Origin: Haemophilus parainfluenzae
Lineage (GTDB): Bacteria; Pseudomonadota; Gammaproteobacteria; Enterobacterales; Pasteurellaceae
NCBI RefSeq assembly: GCF_014931395.1
Contig: NZ_CP063120.1
Span: 2,029,501 to 2,093,500 of the forward strand
DNA length: 64,000 nt
Direction of reading: 5' to 3'
Position numbers and translations under genes: made by a program. Below the pieces are notes generated by a model. That model had not been told where the DNA came from. It saw nothing but the letters and a program-made list of their open reading frames with translations, and searched no databases. Positions 10,387 to 20,440 of this stretch are shown here, piece by piece (positions within the stretch are counted from its first letter, which is position 1; the number at the start of each line of letters is the position of its first letter).

Positions 10387-11103
10387 ATGAAAATGGGATT
10401 AACATTGAATTGGAAAGCCAAATGGCACAAACCACTTCTTTCACCTGAAAGTTGGCAAGCGTTACCACAAGGTGAAGCCTATTGTAACGTATTAACCGAT
10501 TATTTTGCCCAATGGACACCAAAAATTTTAGGCTATCAAATTCTGAAAATCGGGGCTTTAAGTGGTGAAATCGCCTTTGACTTGCCTTTACGTCACCAAA
10601 TTGTATTAGCTGAAAAAACAGCGTATTTTCCTACCGCACTTTTAAATGAAAGTGATAGCTTACTCCAAGCATCGCCATTAGCCTTGCCTTTTATTGAAAA
10701 AGAAATGGATGCCTGCTTGTTGGCAAACACCTTAAATTTTGCGCAAGATCCTCACCAAATATTGCGTGAAGCTCATCGTGTTTTAAAGGATGATGGCTGG
10801 ATTTTCATCACGTTATTTAACCCGATGAGTCCATTACTTTTCAAACCAAAGTTAGGTAACTTCAAATTCCGACAATATGCTACTTGGCGAGTCATTGACT
10901 GGCTATCATTATTAAATTTTGATGTGATTGCAGAAGAAAGACTATCCATAAAACAAGAAAAGACCACGCTCTGCTCTCCGCTCACGGTCATCGTTGCTCA
11001 AAAACGAACCTATCCATTAACACTGAATCCGGAGAAAGCGCGGTCAAAAATGCCGGCATTTTTAGAGCCGGCAGGTGCATTTAAAGAAATAAGAACAGAA
11101 TGA
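10387..11103 (+). CDS. SAM-dependent methyltransferase (YafS-like)
   Basis: The protein is 238 aa from the ATG at 10387; an in-frame ATG two codons later is an alternative, and the longer frame from 10351 runs back into gloB. The C-terminal half holds the class I methyltransferase post-motifs (ACLLANTLNFAQDPHQILREAHRVLKDDGWIFIT). The N-terminal SAM-binding glycine motif is weak (LKIGALSGEIAFD), as in YafS proteins. It is divergent from gloB with only 10 bases between the starts, which repeats the E. coli arrangement. Substrate unknown. A USS lies in the coding region near its end. Confidence 0.78.
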   Translation: MKMGLTLNWKAKWHKPLLSPESWQALPQGEAYCNVLTDYFAQWTPKILGYQILKIGALSGEIAFDLPLRHQIVLAEKTAYFPTALLNESDSLLQASPLALPFIEKEMDACLLANTLNFAQDPHQILREAHRVLKDDGWIFITLFNPMSPLLFKPKLGNFKFRQYATWRVIDWLSLLNFDVIAEERLSIKQEKTTLCSPLTVIVAQKRTYPLTLNPEKARSKMPAFLEPAGAFKEIRTE

Positions 11104-11442
11104 TTATTCTGTTACTTCTTTGATTACTGCAGAAGATGCGTTATTGATCACTGACTCAACGCCTTTTTCTGCTGCAGCTTGAGAAGAATAATATTGGCTA
11201 CGGCCAATTTCTTGGTGGTTAGCTGCTTTTAATACGAAATAAGGTTTATCATTTTTCGCTACGCGATATTCAAAGTTTTTCGCATCCACGCCATTTTTTT
11301 GCACTGAAGCAATACCGTTTTCAGCTGATGCTTTAGTTTTATAAAGTTCGCTAGTTAAAATCACTTGTCCGTTTGCTGCTTTTAAGTTGAACATAAATTG
11401 TCCGTCTTTAGCCACTTTTAATTCATAAAATCCTTGAGCCAT
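11104..11442 (-). CDS. DUF1508 / YegP-family protein
   Basis: The protein is 112 aa and consists of two DUF1508 repeats: GFYELKVAKDGQFMFNLKAANGQVI and the related YRVAKNDKPYFVLKAANHQEIG. Each is followed by an SxxYxxxxxAxxGIxSV segment. It is close in length to E. coli YegP (110). The ATG at 11442 follows GGGAG at a good distance and is preferred to the ATG four codons earlier. It is convergent with the methyltransferase gene and the two stop codons abut. Function unknown. Confidence 0.85.
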   Translation of the reverse strand: MAQGFYELKVAKDGQFMFNLKAANGQVILTSELYKTKASAENGIASVQKNGVDAKNFEYRVAKNDKPYFVLKAANHQEIGRSQYYSSQAAAEKGVESVINNASSAVIKEVTE

Positions 11443-11621
11443 GATATCTCCCAATTGGTTGATTTGTTTATAATTTTACCCACGCAGAAAATGCCTTTCT
11501 GCGCCAAGCTAATTTACCCTTAAAAATCAAGGAAAACAAGAGCAGAAGTGCATAAATTTTATGCTTGATTAGCTCACTAAACTCCCCTATGATGCTGGGG
11601 CTTTTTATAACAGGAACAATT

Positions 11622-13385
11622 ATGACCGAACAAACATTTATTCCCGGCAAAGATGCCGCACTTGAAGACAGTATTTCAAAATTTCAACAAAAATTGACCG
11701 CACTTGGTTTCAATATTGAAGAAGCCTCTTGGCTTAATCCTGTGCCAAATGTATGGTCGGTACACATTCGTGATAAAGATTGCCCACAATGTTTTTCTAA
11801 CGGCAAAGGCGCAAGCAAAAAAGCCGCATTAGCGTCTGCATTAGGTGAATATTTCGAACGTCTTTCCACCAACTATTTCTTTGCGGATTTCTATTTGGGA
11901 CAAGAAATTGCTAACGATGATTTCGTTCATTACCCCACTGAGAAATGGTTTCCAATTGAAGACGATTCCCTTTTACCACAAGGGATTTTAGACGATTATT
12001 TATGGGATTATTTCGATCCTAACCAAGAACTAACGCCTGAATTACTCGTGGATCTGCAATCCGGCAATTACGATCGCGGTATTGTCGCGATGCCTTATGT
12101 GCGCCAATCCGATCAACAAACCGTCTATATTCCACAAAGTATCATTGCGAATTTATATGTTTCTAATGGGATGTCAGCTGGCAACACAAAAAATGAAGCA
12201 CGTGTGCAAGGGCTTTCAGAAGTCTTTGAGCGCTATGTAAAAAATCGCATTATTGCAGAAGCCATCAGTCTTCCTGAAATTCCAAAATCCGTGATGGATC
12301 GTTATCCATCTATTCAAGCTTCTATTGCGAAATTAGAGGAGGAAGGCTTCCCAATTTATGCTTTCGATGCCTCATTAGGTGGCAAATATCCTGTCATTTG
12401 CGTGGTATTGCTCAACCCAAATAACGGCACGTGCTTTGCCTCTTTTGGTGCGCATCCGAACTTCCAAGTGGCATTAGAGCGTACCGTAACAGAGCTTTTA
12501 CAAGGTCGCAGTTTAAAAGATCTCGATGTATTCTCTCCTCCATCATTCAATAATGATGATGTGGCGGAGCACGCCAACCTTGAAACACACTTCATTGATT
12601 CTAGCGGTTTAATTTCTTGGGATTTATTCAAAAATACGCCAGATTATGAGTTTGTAGATTGGGATTTCTCAGGTTCAACACAAGAAGAATATGAAAACTT
12701 GATGTCAATCTTTAAGGCGGAAGAAAAAGAAGTCTACATCATGGATTACAACCATTTAGACGTTTACGCTTGCCGCATTATCGTGCCTGGAATGTCTGAT
12801 ATCTACCCTGCTGATGATCTCATTTATGCCAATAACAACATGGGGATGGACTGGCGCGAGATCTTATTAGATTTACCACACCATCATCATGATGCTGAAA
12901 CTTATGAAGAGTTATTAGCAGAATTAGATGAGCAAGATATTGACGATGCCACACGTGTTCGAGAATTTATCGGTATCGTGGCACCAAAAGCAAGCGGTTG
13001 GACAACATTACGTGTTGGTGAGCTCAAATCCATGCTTTACTTAGCATTAGGTGAATTAGAATTAGCCTTAGATTGGGCAAACTGGACGATGAATATGAAC
13101 AGCTCTGTGTTTACACCAGAGCGTACAAATTACTATCGTGCTTTAATCAGTATCATTGAATTGCATTTAGACAATACTCGCGATCCACAAGAATATCGTA
13201 CTGTATTTGAAAGAATGTATGGCAAAGAAGCCGTTCAACAAGCTTGGGCTGCAGTGGCAGAAAAAGATAACCCATTCTATAACTTGCCAGCCAGCGATGA
13301 AACGCTTGAAAACTTCAAAGAACACCAAGCTTTACTTGGCGCTTATGCGAAATTACAAAAAGCTAAACGAGAAAATTGGAAATAG
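11622..13385 (+). CDS. ycaO: YcaO protein, ribosomal protein S12 methylthiotransferase accessory factor
   Basis: The protein is 587 aa (E. coli YcaO 586). YcaO-family proteins bind ATP and activate amide backbones; the E. coli protein assists RimO-dependent beta-methylthiolation of S12. The ATP-binding elements are visible: SKKAALASALGEYFERLS near residue 66, NEARVQGLSEVFERY near 190 and a glutamate-rich VALERTVTELLQGR near 284. The C-terminal tail is helical and TPR-like (LGELELALDWANWTMNMNS). The ATG at 11622 follows CAGGAAC; the upstream extension to 11565 overlaps a promoter-like region. No RiPP precursor or partner gene is nearby, so a natural-product role is unlikely. Confidence 0.9.
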   Translation: MTEQTFIPGKDAALEDSISKFQQKLTALGFNIEEASWLNPVPNVWSVHIRDKDCPQCFSNGKGASKKAALASALGEYFERLSTNYFFADFYLGQEIANDDFVHYPTEKWFPIEDDSLLPQGILDDYLWDYFDPNQELTPELLVDLQSGNYDRGIVAMPYVRQSDQQTVYIPQSIIANLYVSNGMSAGNTKNEARVQGLSEVFERYVKNRIIAEAISLPEIPKSVMDRYPSIQASIAKLEEEGFPIYAFDASLGGKYPVICVVLLNPNNGTCFASFGAHPNFQVALERTVTELLQGRSLKDLDVFSPPSFNNDDVAEHANLETHFIDSSGLISWDLFKNTPDYEFVDWDFSGSTQEEYENLMSIFKAEEKEVYIMDYNHLDVYACRIIVPGMSDIYPADDLIYANNNMGMDWREILLDLPHHHHDAETYEELLAELDEQDIDDATRVREFIGIVAPKASGWTTLRVGELKSMLYLALGELELALDWANWTMNMNSSVFTPERTNYYRALISIIELHLDNTRDPQEYRTVFERMYGKEAVQQAWAAVAEKDNPFYNLPASDETLENFKEHQALLGAYAKLQKAKRENWK

Positions 13386-13403
13386 TTGATTTTCTCTCAA
13401 TCA

Positions 13404-13428
13404 TAAGGCGGACTTAATGTCTGCCTTA
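13404..13428 (+). terminator. Terminator of ycaO
   Basis: TAAGGCGGAC and GTCTGCCTTA form a 10-bp stem with one mismatch around TTAAT, followed by TTTATTT. Confidence 0.75.
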
Positions 13429-13495
13429 TTTATTTCCGCATTAAAAAACTGCTTTAAAATCAACCGCACTTTTCACACAAAAACGCTTAAATTTA

Positions 13496-13504
13496 TGCTA
13501 TAAT
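13496..13504 (+). promoter_or_regulatory. Extended -10 promoter of gyrA
   Basis: TGCTATAAT is a perfect extended -10 element 35 bases before the gyrA ATG. No good -35 lies at the right distance, which fits an extended -10 promoter. The leader would be short, about 28 nt. Confidence 0.65.
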
Positions 13505-13538
13505 TCGTCGCAATTTTTTGATCAAAAAAGGAATAAAA

Positions 13539-16184
13539 ATGACGGATTCAATCCATTCCTCTATTACCCCAGTCAATATTGAAGAAGAACTAAAATCTTC
13601 TTACCTTGACTACGCCATGTCGGTGATTGTTGGGCGTGCTTTGCCCGATGTGCGCGACGGTTTAAAACCGGTGCATCGACGTGTGCTTTTCTCCATGGAT
13701 CAATCTGGTATCACTGCCGGCAAAAAATACGTAAAATCTGCCCGTGTGGTAGGTGATGTAATCGGTAAATATCACCCGCACGGTGATTCTGCGGTGTATG
13801 ACACCATTGTGCGTATGGCACAGCCGTTCTCATTGCGCTACATGTTGGTAGATGGGCAAGGTAACTTCGGTTCAATCGACGGTGACGCGCCAGCGGCAAT
13901 GCGTTATACCGAAGTCCGTATGCAAAAAATCACCCAAGCGTTATTAACTGACTTGGATAAAGAAACCGTAAATTTCTCGCCAAACTATGATGGCGAATTA
14001 ATGATTCCGGATGTATTACCAACCCGTATTCCTGCACTTTTAGCAAACGGTTCTTCCGGTATTGCGGTGGGGATGGCAACGAATATTCCTCCACACAACT
14101 TAAATGAAGTTTTAGATGGCTGCTTGGCTTATATTGATAACGAAAACATCACCATTGATGAGTTAATGCAATATATTCCAGGTCCAGACTTTCCAACAGC
14201 GGCATTAATTAATGGCCGTAAAGGGATTGAAGAAGCTTATCGCACTGGCCGCGGCAAAGTGTATGTTCGCGCTCGCGCTAGCGTAGAAACCACAGATAAA
14301 GGCAAAGAGCAAATCATTGTGACCGAATTGCCTTATCAAGTGAACAAAGCCAAATTGGTAGAAAAAATTGCTGAGCTCATCAAAGATAAAAAAATCGAAG
14401 GCATCAGCAATATTATCGACCTTTCGAACAAAGAAGGGATCCGCATTGAAATCGACATCAAACGTGATGCCGTAGGCGAAGTAGTATTAAATCACCTCTA
14501 TGCGCTTACCCAAATGCAGGTGACCTTCGGGATCAACATGGTGGCCTTAGATCATGGTCAACCACGTTTATTCAACTTAAAACAAATCATTGAAGCCTTT
14601 GTGATGCACCGTCGCGAAGTGGTGATTCGCCGTTCTTTATTTGAATTGCGTAAAGCCCGCGAACGTACCCATATTTTAGAAGGGTTAGCGGTTGCAACCT
14701 CAAATATCGATGAAATCATCGATATCATCCGTCAATCGAAAGAGCGTAAAGAAGCGGCGGAAAAATTAATTTCTCGTCCTTGGAAACTAAACAACGAAAT
14801 TTTAGGCTTGCTTGATGCCGCGGCACGTCCAGCTGAATTAGCGGCTGAATTTGGTATTAAAGGTTCGGATTACTACCTTTCTCCAGAACAAGTTGATGCA
14901 ATCTTAGAACTTCGCTTACATCGCTTAACCGGTCTTGCTACCGAAGAAGTGATCAATGAATACAAAGAGTTATTGGTTAAAATTGCAGAACTTCTTCACA
15001 TCATCAACAGCCCTGAACGCTTGATGGAAGTGATTCGTGAAGAGCTTGAACAAGTACGCGCACAATTTGCCGATGAACGTCGTACCGAAATTACTGCGGC
15101 TTCCGGTGATATCGATTTAGAAGATTTAATTGCCCAAGAAGATGTTGTAGTGACCCTTTCTCACGAAGGTTATGTGAAATATCAACCGCTTACCGACTAC
15201 GAAGCACAACGTCGTGGCGGTAAAGGTAAATCTGCAACGAAGATGAAAGATGAAGACTTCATCGAAAAACTCTTAGTGGCGAATACTCACGATACGATTC
15301 TCTGCTTCTCTAGCCGTGGTCGCTTATATTGGTTGAAAGTCTATCAATTACCACAAGCTAGCCGTGGCGCACGTGGTCGTCCAATTGTAAATATTCTACC
15401 GTTACAAGAAAATGAACGTATCACCGCAATCCTACCAATCTCTGCTTATGAAGAAGATAAATTCGTCATCATGGCAACAGCTGGCGGTATTGTGAAGAAA
15501 ATTGCGCTAACCGAATTCAGTCGTCCGCGTTCAAGCGGTATCATCGCCTTGAACTTACGTGATGAAGATGAATTAATCGGTGTGGATATCACTGATGGTT
15601 CTAACGAAATCATGTTGTTCTCTTCTCAAGGTCGCGTAGTGCGTTTCGCTGAAAGTGCAGTCCGTGCAATGGGTCGTTTAGCAACAGGTGTACGCGGTAT
15701 TAAACTAGCCCTTACTAATGACATCGCTGACGATGAAAGTGCGGTCGAAATTGAAGATATTTCTGATGATAATGCAGAGGAAACACTTGATCTCAACATC
15801 GATAAAGTCGTTTCCTTAGTTGTACCGAAAAATGACGGTGCAATCCTTACGGCGACGCAAAACGGTTATGGTAAACGTACACAATTAAGCGAGTACCCAA
15901 CTAAATCCCGTAATACCAAAGGGGTGATTTCGATTAAAGTGAGCGAACGTAACGGTAAAGTCGTTGCCGCGACACAAGTAGAAGAAACCGACCAAATTAT
16001 GCTTATCACCGATGCGGGTACTCTTGTACGTACTCGTGTAAGTGAAGTGAGCATCGTTGGCCGTAACACCCAAGGGGTTCGTTTAATTCGTACCGCAGAA
16101 GATGAACACGTAGTTAGTCTTGAACGTGTTTGTGATGTGGATGATGAAGACGAAGGCACTGAAGATGTGACTTCTGAAGAATAA
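13539..16184 (+). CDS. gyrA: DNA gyrase subunit A
   Basis: This is the breakage-reunion subunit of gyrase, which introduces negative supercoils. The protein is 881 aa from the ATG at 13539 behind AAAGGAATAAAA. The catalytic tyrosine is Y123 in AAMRYTE. The quinolone region reads [10 protein letters not shown], with S84 and D88 in the susceptible state. The GyrA box QRRGGKG lies near residue 560, followed by the six-bladed C-terminal domain. The C-terminus is acidic ([16 protein letters not shown]). It stands alone and ends at a strong terminator. Confidence 0.98.
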   Translation: MTDSIHSSITPVNIEEELKSSYLDYAMSVIVGRALPDVRDGLKPVHRRVLFSMDQSGITAGKKYVKSARVVGDVIGKYHPHGDSAVYDTIVRMAQPFSLRYMLVDGQGNFGSIDGDAPAAMRYTEVRMQKITQALLTDLDKETVNFSPNYDGELMIPDVLPTRIPALLANGSSGIAVGMATNIPPHNLNEVLDGCLAYIDNENITIDELMQYIPGPDFPTAALINGRKGIEEAYRTGRGKVYVRARASVETTDKGKEQIIVTELPYQVNKAKLVEKIAELIKDKKIEGISNIIDLSNKEGIRIEIDIKRDAVGEVVLNHLYALTQMQVTFGINMVALDHGQPRLFNLKQIIEAFVMHRREVVIRRSLFELRKARERTHILEGLAVATSNIDEIIDIIRQSKERKEAAEKLISRPWKLNNEILGLLDAAARPAELAAEFGIKGSDYYLSPEQVDAILELRLHRLTGLATEEVINEYKELLVKIAELLHIINSPERLMEVIREELEQVRAQFADERRTEITAASGDIDLEDLIAQEDVVVTLSHEGYVKYQPLTDYEAQRRGGKGKSATKMKDEDFIEKLLVANTHDTILCFSSRGRLYWLKVYQLPQASRGARGRPIVNILPLQENERITAILPISAYEEDKFVIMATAGGIVKKIALTEFSRPRSSGIIALNLRDEDELIGVDITDGSNEIMLFSSQGRVVRFAESAVRAMGRLATGVRGIKLALTNDIADDESAVEIEDISDDNAEETLDLNIDKVVSLVVPKNDGAILTATQNGYGKRTQLSEYPTKSRNTKGVISIKVSERNGKVVAATQVEETDQIMLITDAGTLVRTRVSEVSIVGRNTQGVRLIRTAEDEHVVSLERVCDVDDEDEGTEDVTSEE

Positions 16185-16201
16185 ATTATCTTCCATTAAA
16201 T

Positions 16202-16235
16202 AAAAGCCCCACGTTTTGATTCGCGGGGCTTTTTT
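16202..16235 (+). terminator. Terminator of gyrA
   Basis: AGCCCCACG pairs with CGCGGGGCT (one mismatch) and is followed by six Ts. It is a strong intrinsic terminator 18 bases after the gyrA stop. Confidence 0.88.
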
Positions 16236-16283
16236 ATTGGTATCTAAAAATCTCTTTTAGAGATCTATGTCTATTGATTAAAA

Positions 16284-16841
16284 CTACTCGCCTTCTTCTA
16301 ATTCATCAGCCATTGCAGCCAAGATTTCACGGGTTAAATACGCCAATGAACGATAGAAAGGAAGTGTGGCATAAGTTTCCACTTGGGTTAAGAATTTCGC
16401 TGCACAAGGCAATAAGAAATCACCGAATAAATCTTGTTGAGCGGATAGCGATTCCGTGTTGTCTTCTAACCAAGAAGCTGTAAGCAATAGCAAAGCGAAA
16501 TGATCCACGTTTTCTGCTTCCGGTACATTACGGGTATTACGAAAATCCACAAAACGTTGCACATCTATATCGTAGCTTGAGATAGCTGTCGGCACATTAC
16601 CATTTGGACCAAACAATTTTTGATATTCTTGATCAAGCAACGTTAAATCAATTTTCATTTGTAAATTATCAATGGCCGCTTCGCTTTCCTTATCTGTAGA
16701 AAGTGCCCAAACTTGACTTAAACCTTGTTGTTGTAACCAACCAAATACCCCACTTAAAATTGGATCCGTGGGGCTACGATAAAATAAATTGCCGAATAAG
16801 CGGCTAATTAAAGAGAAATTATTGACTTGAGTTTCTGACAT
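16284..16841 (-). CDS. TorD/DmsD-family cytoplasmic chaperone (YcdY-like)
   Basis: The protein is 185 aa from the ATG at 16841 (E. coli YcdY 184); this start has AGGAAAG upstream, whereas the open frame extends to 16868. It is all-helical in character. The family landmarks are LFYRSPTDP near residue 18, DLTLLDQEYQKLFGPNGN near 65 and a late helix LPFYRSLAYLTREIL. Family members bind twin-arginine signal peptides or help insert molybdenum cofactor in redox enzymes. No client oxidoreductase gene is adjacent. The gene directly follows a quinone oxidoreductase gene, and the four genes back to qmcA probably form one operon. Confidence 0.78.
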   Translation of the reverse strand: MSETQVNNFSLISRLFGNLFYRSPTDPILSGVFGWLQQQGLSQVWALSTDKESEAAIDNLQMKIDLTLLDQEYQKLFGPNGNVPTAISSYDIDVQRFVDFRNTRNVPEAENVDHFALLLLTASWLEDNTESLSAQQDLFGDFLLPCAAKFLTQVETYATLPFYRSLAYLTREILAAMADELEEGE

Positions 16842-16867
16842 CCGTTGCTTTCCTATAATTGTGCTCA

Positions 16868-17470
16868 CTATTGAGCTAAAAGTGCGGTCAATTTTGCCGT
16901 TGTTTTTTCAGCAGCTTCATCAAGCATCGCCTGGCGGGCTGCATCATCGATAATGTGAATATCTCCGAACAGCGTGTAATCCACATTTTCAATACCGCAA
17001 TAATTAAATAAACCATTAACCAAACAATGATTAAGGGATTTATCTACGCCAAATTCTTGATATTGTGCCACGCTGCTACCAATTGTGATAAATTGCTGCA
17101 TTGCTTTACCATGAATAAGGCCTTTGGACTCACCATTCTCCGTTTTATAGGCAAAACCATGCGTGAGTACGCGGTCTAAATAGCCTTTTAGCATCGCCGG
17201 AAACCCCATCCACCATAAAGGATAAACCATCGTAATCAAATCCGCTTGGCGAATAAAATCATGTTCCTGCTGAATTTCTGCGGGGATAATACCCTTATTG
17301 GCCGATTGTAATTCTTCAAAGGAAATAATCGGGTTAAATTCCATCGTGTACAGATCACGCAAATAGGTTTCAACACCAAGTTGTTGGCTTGCTTTTACAA
17401 TGCGCTCCACGATGGCACGACCAAAACTTTTTTGGCTATTAGGATGTGCAAAAATAATTAAATGATTCAT
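16868..17470 (-). CDS. Flavodoxin-fold NAD(P)H:quinone oxidoreductase
   Basis: The protein is 200 aa. It opens with a flavodoxin-like phosphate-binding loop (MNHLIIFAHPNSQKSFGRAI) typical of the NQO1/KefF/YwrO superfamily. The middle has MVYPLWWMGFPAMLKGYLDRVLTHGFAYK, the dimer and FMN-binding segment. It should bind FMN or FAD and make two-electron reductions of quinones in the cytosol. It overlaps nfeD by 4 bases, indicating coupling. No kefC-type potassium channel is adjacent, so KefF is not implied. The substrate is not determinable from sequence. Confidence 0.85.
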   Translation of the reverse strand: MNHLIIFAHPNSQKSFGRAIVERIVKASQQLGVETYLRDLYTMEFNPIISFEELQSANKGIIPAEIQQEHDFIRQADLITMVYPLWWMGFPAMLKGYLDRVLTHGFAYKTENGESKGLIHGKAMQQFITIGSSVAQYQEFGVDKSLNHCLVNGLFNYCGIENVDYTLFGDIHIIDDAARQAMLDEAAEKTTAKLTALLAQ

Positions 17471-17922
17471 TCTGCTACCTTTTTAACTAACAATGTGATG
17501 CCTTCAACGCGTTCGACCACTACAAGATCATTCACCGTTAAATGCTCACCTTGAATACGCCATGTAGTGTCGCCAAAGGCACCGCGACCAATACCGTTAG
17601 AACCAATTTCTAACACCGTGCCTTTTTTACCTAACAGAGTATGATCCCGTTGATTTAAGGTTGTACGTGATTGATCCTGATTATCTTTGCTATGTTGGTA
17701 TTTCCACCAAAGCAATGAGAGAATAATCGCTAAAATCGCATAAAAAACGGCTAACGCGGTTAAGGATAAACTTGGCACCAATGCCATTACGCCTGCCGTC
17801 ACAATCGCGGCTAAGCCCCACCACAATAAAAATACGCCAGGTACGAGAGTTTCAGCGATTAATAATACAAAACCTAATACCAACCAATGCCATACTGACC
17901 AAGTTGTTAACCAATCTGCCAT
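17467..17922 (-). CDS. NfeD-family membrane protein (YbbJ-like)
   Basis: The protein is 151 aa. Residues 10-75 hold two or three membrane segments (WHWLVLGFVLLIAETLVPGVFLLWWGLAA and a later AVFYAILAIILSLLWW). The C-terminus is a small OB-fold domain (LLGKKGTVLEIGSNGIGRGAFGDTTWRIQG). This is the short NfeD form without a serine protease domain. NfeD proteins pair with SPFH/stomatin proteins, and the upstream gene is exactly such a protein (qmcA), as in E. coli qmcA-ybbJ. A USS-pair hairpin lies between the two. Confidence 0.9.
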   Translation of the reverse strand: MADWLTTWSVWHWLVLGFVLLIAETLVPGVFLLWWGLAAIVTAGVMALVPSLSLTALAVFYAILAIILSLLWWKYQHSKDNQDQSRTTLNQRDHTLLGKKGTVLEIGSNGIGRGAFGDTTWRIQGEHLTVNDLVVVERVEGITLLVKKVAE

Positions 17923-17936
17923 ATCAACTCCTTGAG

Positions 17937-17970
17937 AGAAAAAGTGCGGTCATTTTTAACCGCACTTTAA
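17937..17970 (-). terminator. Inverted USS pair between qmcA and nfeD
   Basis: AAAGTGCGGT and ACCGCACTTT pair around a 7-base loop, 5 bases past the qmcA stop. On the minus strand it is followed by TTTTTCTC. It may lower expression of the downstream genes relative to qmcA. Confidence 0.6.
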
Positions 17971-17974
17971 GAAA

Positions 17975-18889
17975 TTACGCTTTTTTGTCGCCTTTTAACA
18001 GTTCGGCAATACCCGCTACCGAGCCGATTAAATTGCCGGCTTCAAGCGGCATCATCACCACTTTGCTGTTCGGTGAACCACCGATTTGTTTTAAGGCTTC
18101 CGTGTATTTTTGGGCGATAAAGTAATTGATCGCTTTGGTATCACCACTAGCAATTGCTTCTGACACCATTTGGGTTGCTTTCGCTTCCGCTTCTGCTGCA
18201 CGTTCACGCGCTTCTGCTTGTAAGAAGGCTTCTTGACGTTCCCCTTCCGCTTTCAGAATACGGGCTTGTTTTTCCCCTTCTGCACGTAGGATTTCCGCCT
18301 GACGAATACCTTCCGCTTCTAAGACTTCCGCACGTTTATTACGTTCTGCTTTCATTTGGGCATTCATGGAATCAATCAATTCACGCGGTGGACGCACATC
18401 ACGAATTTCAATACGGGTAACTTTAATCCCCCAAGGATTGGTCGCTTCATCCACAATTGCCAACAAACGACCGTTAATGGAGTCACGTTGGGAAAGCATT
18501 TCATCCAATTCCATCGAACCTAATACAGTACGAATGTTAGTCATGGTTAAATTGATAATCGCCTGTTCTAAATGATTCACCTCATAAGCCGCGCTACGGG
18601 CATCAATCACCTGAACGAAACAGACCGCATCAATGGATACGTTGGCGTTATCCTTAGAAATGACTTCTTGTGACGGAATATCTAATACTTGTTCCATCAT
18701 ATTGATCTTACGGCCAACACGATCCACAAATGGTACAACGAAGTTTAAGCCAGGCATTAAAGTGTGGGTATAACGCCCAAAACGCTCAATCGTCCAGTTA
18801 TAACCTTGCGGTACGGTTTTGAGTGCTGAAAAAAGTACGACGACGACTAATACAATAAAGACGATTGCGGCAATAGATAAGCCTTCCAT
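17975..18889 (-). CDS. qmcA: SPFH/band-7 membrane protein QmcA
   Basis: The protein is 304 aa (E. coli QmcA 305). An N-terminal membrane anchor ([21 protein letters not shown]) is followed by the SPFH domain ([29 protein letters not shown]) and a long charged coiled coil rich in [20 protein letters not shown] repeats (roughly residues 180-250). It assembles into inner-membrane microdomains and in E. coli is linked to FtsH. Its partner NfeD is the next gene. The start at 18889 follows AAGGAGCAATC. Confidence 0.94.
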   Translation of the reverse strand: MEGLSIAAIVFIVLVVVVLFSALKTVPQGYNWTIERFGRYTHTLMPGLNFVVPFVDRVGRKINMMEQVLDIPSQEVISKDNANVSIDAVCFVQVIDARSAAYEVNHLEQAIINLTMTNIRTVLGSMELDEMLSQRDSINGRLLAIVDEATNPWGIKVTRIEIRDVRPPRELIDSMNAQMKAERNKRAEVLEAEGIRQAEILRAEGEKQARILKAEGERQEAFLQAEARERAAEAEAKATQMVSEAIASGDTKAINYFIAQKYTEALKQIGGSPNSKVVMMPLEAGNLIGSVAGIAELLKGDKKA

Positions 18890-18934
18890 TGATTGCTCCT
18901 TAATGATGAAGAAATATAAGAAAAGTCTATCAAA

Positions 18935-20383
18935 TTAGACCGCACTTTGTATATAAATATATTTATCGTTTTCTCTTATAAATTCAAAAAGATGCGTAAT
19001 GCAATTCGGGGCATCTAAATCTTGATGAGAGACAAACAAAAGTTGGGTTTTACTATTATTAACCAGTTGCTCAATAAAATGTTTCACGAGCTTGCGATTT
19101 AATCCATCAAGCCCTTGAAAAGGCTCATCTAAAATCAAAACAGGCGGATATTTCACCATCGCACGAGTAATGAGCAATAAACGTTGCTGTCCCCAAGAAA
19201 GTGAACGAAATGGCTTTTTTGCTAAATGAGTCAGATTTAAACGAGCTAACCATTGCATAGCTTTCAAACGAATTGCCTCTGGTACGTGTTGATAAATCCC
19301 AATACTGTCAAAAAAGCCTGAAATGATCACATCTAGCACGGAACAATTCACACGATAATCTAAATGCAGTTGGCTGCTTACGTAACCAATTTTTTGTTTG
19401 ATATCCCAAATGGTTTCACCTGAACCACGTTGTCTGCCAAAGATCACCACATGATTCGCAAAGGCTTGAGGATGATCACCTGTAATTAACGAAAGTAAGG
19501 TTGACTTCCCTGCGCCATTTGGTCCTTTAATCCACCAATTTTGATTTGGCTGAACAACCCAATTTAAATGATCCAAAATCACTTTATCGCCATACTGAAC
19601 CGTGACATTTTTAAGTTCAAAGTGCGGTTGATTTTCAGGCAATTTTAGTAATGGTGAGGCTGGCTCAGGCAACGCTACATCAACAGACTGCTCCGCATAC
19701 ACTAATTGTTGATAAATACTTTGTTGCTCAATGGATTGACGTACACCTTCTAATACTAACTCTAAATTTTCCAACATCGCTAAATGAGTCGCTTCAGCAG
19801 GAATATCGGCCAAACGATTAACGATTAGAACGATTGCACATTCTTTTTTCAGTTCGTTTAACATCGCCATCCAATCTTGCACAGATTGTTGATCTAGTCC
19901 TTCAAAAGGCTCATCTAAAATTAATAGATCGGGCTTTTTTAATAACGCTTGTGCCAATAGCACTTTACGTGTTTCCCCGGTGGAAAGCTTGATAAAGAAA
20001 CGATCTAAGAGATAAGTAATCCCTAATTTTTCTGCAATTTGTTCACAAAAAGCCAGCTCCGTACTGCCATTTAAAATGGTTTCTCTTGCCGTTTTACCAA
20101 AAAAATCTGGATCAGTATCATCGTTGTTTAAATTCTTTAACGTGGCTTCAAGAATTTCTCGTTGTTTTTCAAAAGAAAAGGAGTGAACACGTTTAAAAGA
20201 ATTATGATACTCCCCTTCCTGTAAAGGCAACTCATTTTGCAAAGCTAACGCAAACGCTGATTTTCCACTCCCATTACCGCCTACCACAACCCAATATTGT
20301 TGTGGCTCAATCGCAAAGTGCGGTAAATTTAAGTTCTGTTTTTGATGAAGTTTAAATTTTGCTTGCTGAATTAAAAGTGTCAT
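18935..20383 (-). CDS. modF: Double-ATPase ABC protein ModF (PhrA-like)
   Basis: The protein is 482 aa with two fused ABC ATPase domains (E. coli ModF 490). The first Walker A is GGNGSGKS near residue 35, with signature LSTGETRK and Walker B LLILDEP. The second Walker A is GPNGAGKST near 288, with signature LSWGQQR and Walker B VLILDEPFQGLD. There is no membrane domain. In enterobacteria the gene lies in the ModE regulon, but its role is uncertain and an older name links it to photorepair. Here it is about 17 kb from modABC. A USS lies in the coding region. Confidence 0.85.
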   Translation of the reverse strand: MTLLIQQAKFKLHQKQNLNLPHFAIEPQQYWVVVGGNGSGKSAFALALQNELPLQEGEYHNSFKRVHSFSFEKQREILEATLKNLNNDDTDPDFFGKTARETILNGSTELAFCEQIAEKLGITYLLDRFFIKLSTGETRKVLLAQALLKKPDLLILDEPFEGLDQQSVQDWMAMLNELKKECAIVLIVNRLADIPAEATHLAMLENLELVLEGVRQSIEQQSIYQQLVYAEQSVDVALPEPASPLLKLPENQPHFELKNVTVQYGDKVILDHLNWVVQPNQNWWIKGPNGAGKSTLLSLITGDHPQAFANHVVIFGRQRGSGETIWDIKQKIGYVSSQLHLDYRVNCSVLDVIISGFFDSIGIYQHVPEAIRLKAMQWLARLNLTHLAKKPFRSLSWGQQRLLLITRAMVKYPPVLILDEPFQGLDGLNRKLVKHFIEQLVNNSKTQLLFVSHQDLDAPNCITHLFEFIRENDKYIYIQSAV

Positions 20384-20403
20384 TCTCTTTCCTTTAAAAA
20401 CAA

Positions 20404-20425
20404 AAGGCGAGCAATTGCCCGCCTT
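20404..20425 (-). terminator. Terminator of sstT
   Basis: AAGGCG and CGCCTT form an outer stem and GCAA/TTGC an inner stem with one mismatch. On the minus strand it is followed by TTTTGTTTTT. It lies just past the sstT stop. Confidence 0.75.
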
Positions 20426-20440
20426 GTTAGATGAATTTAA

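Noticed and set aside
11565-11621. N-terminal extension of ycaO
   Set aside because: It covers a terminator-like and promoter-like stretch; the start at 11622 restores the usual length.
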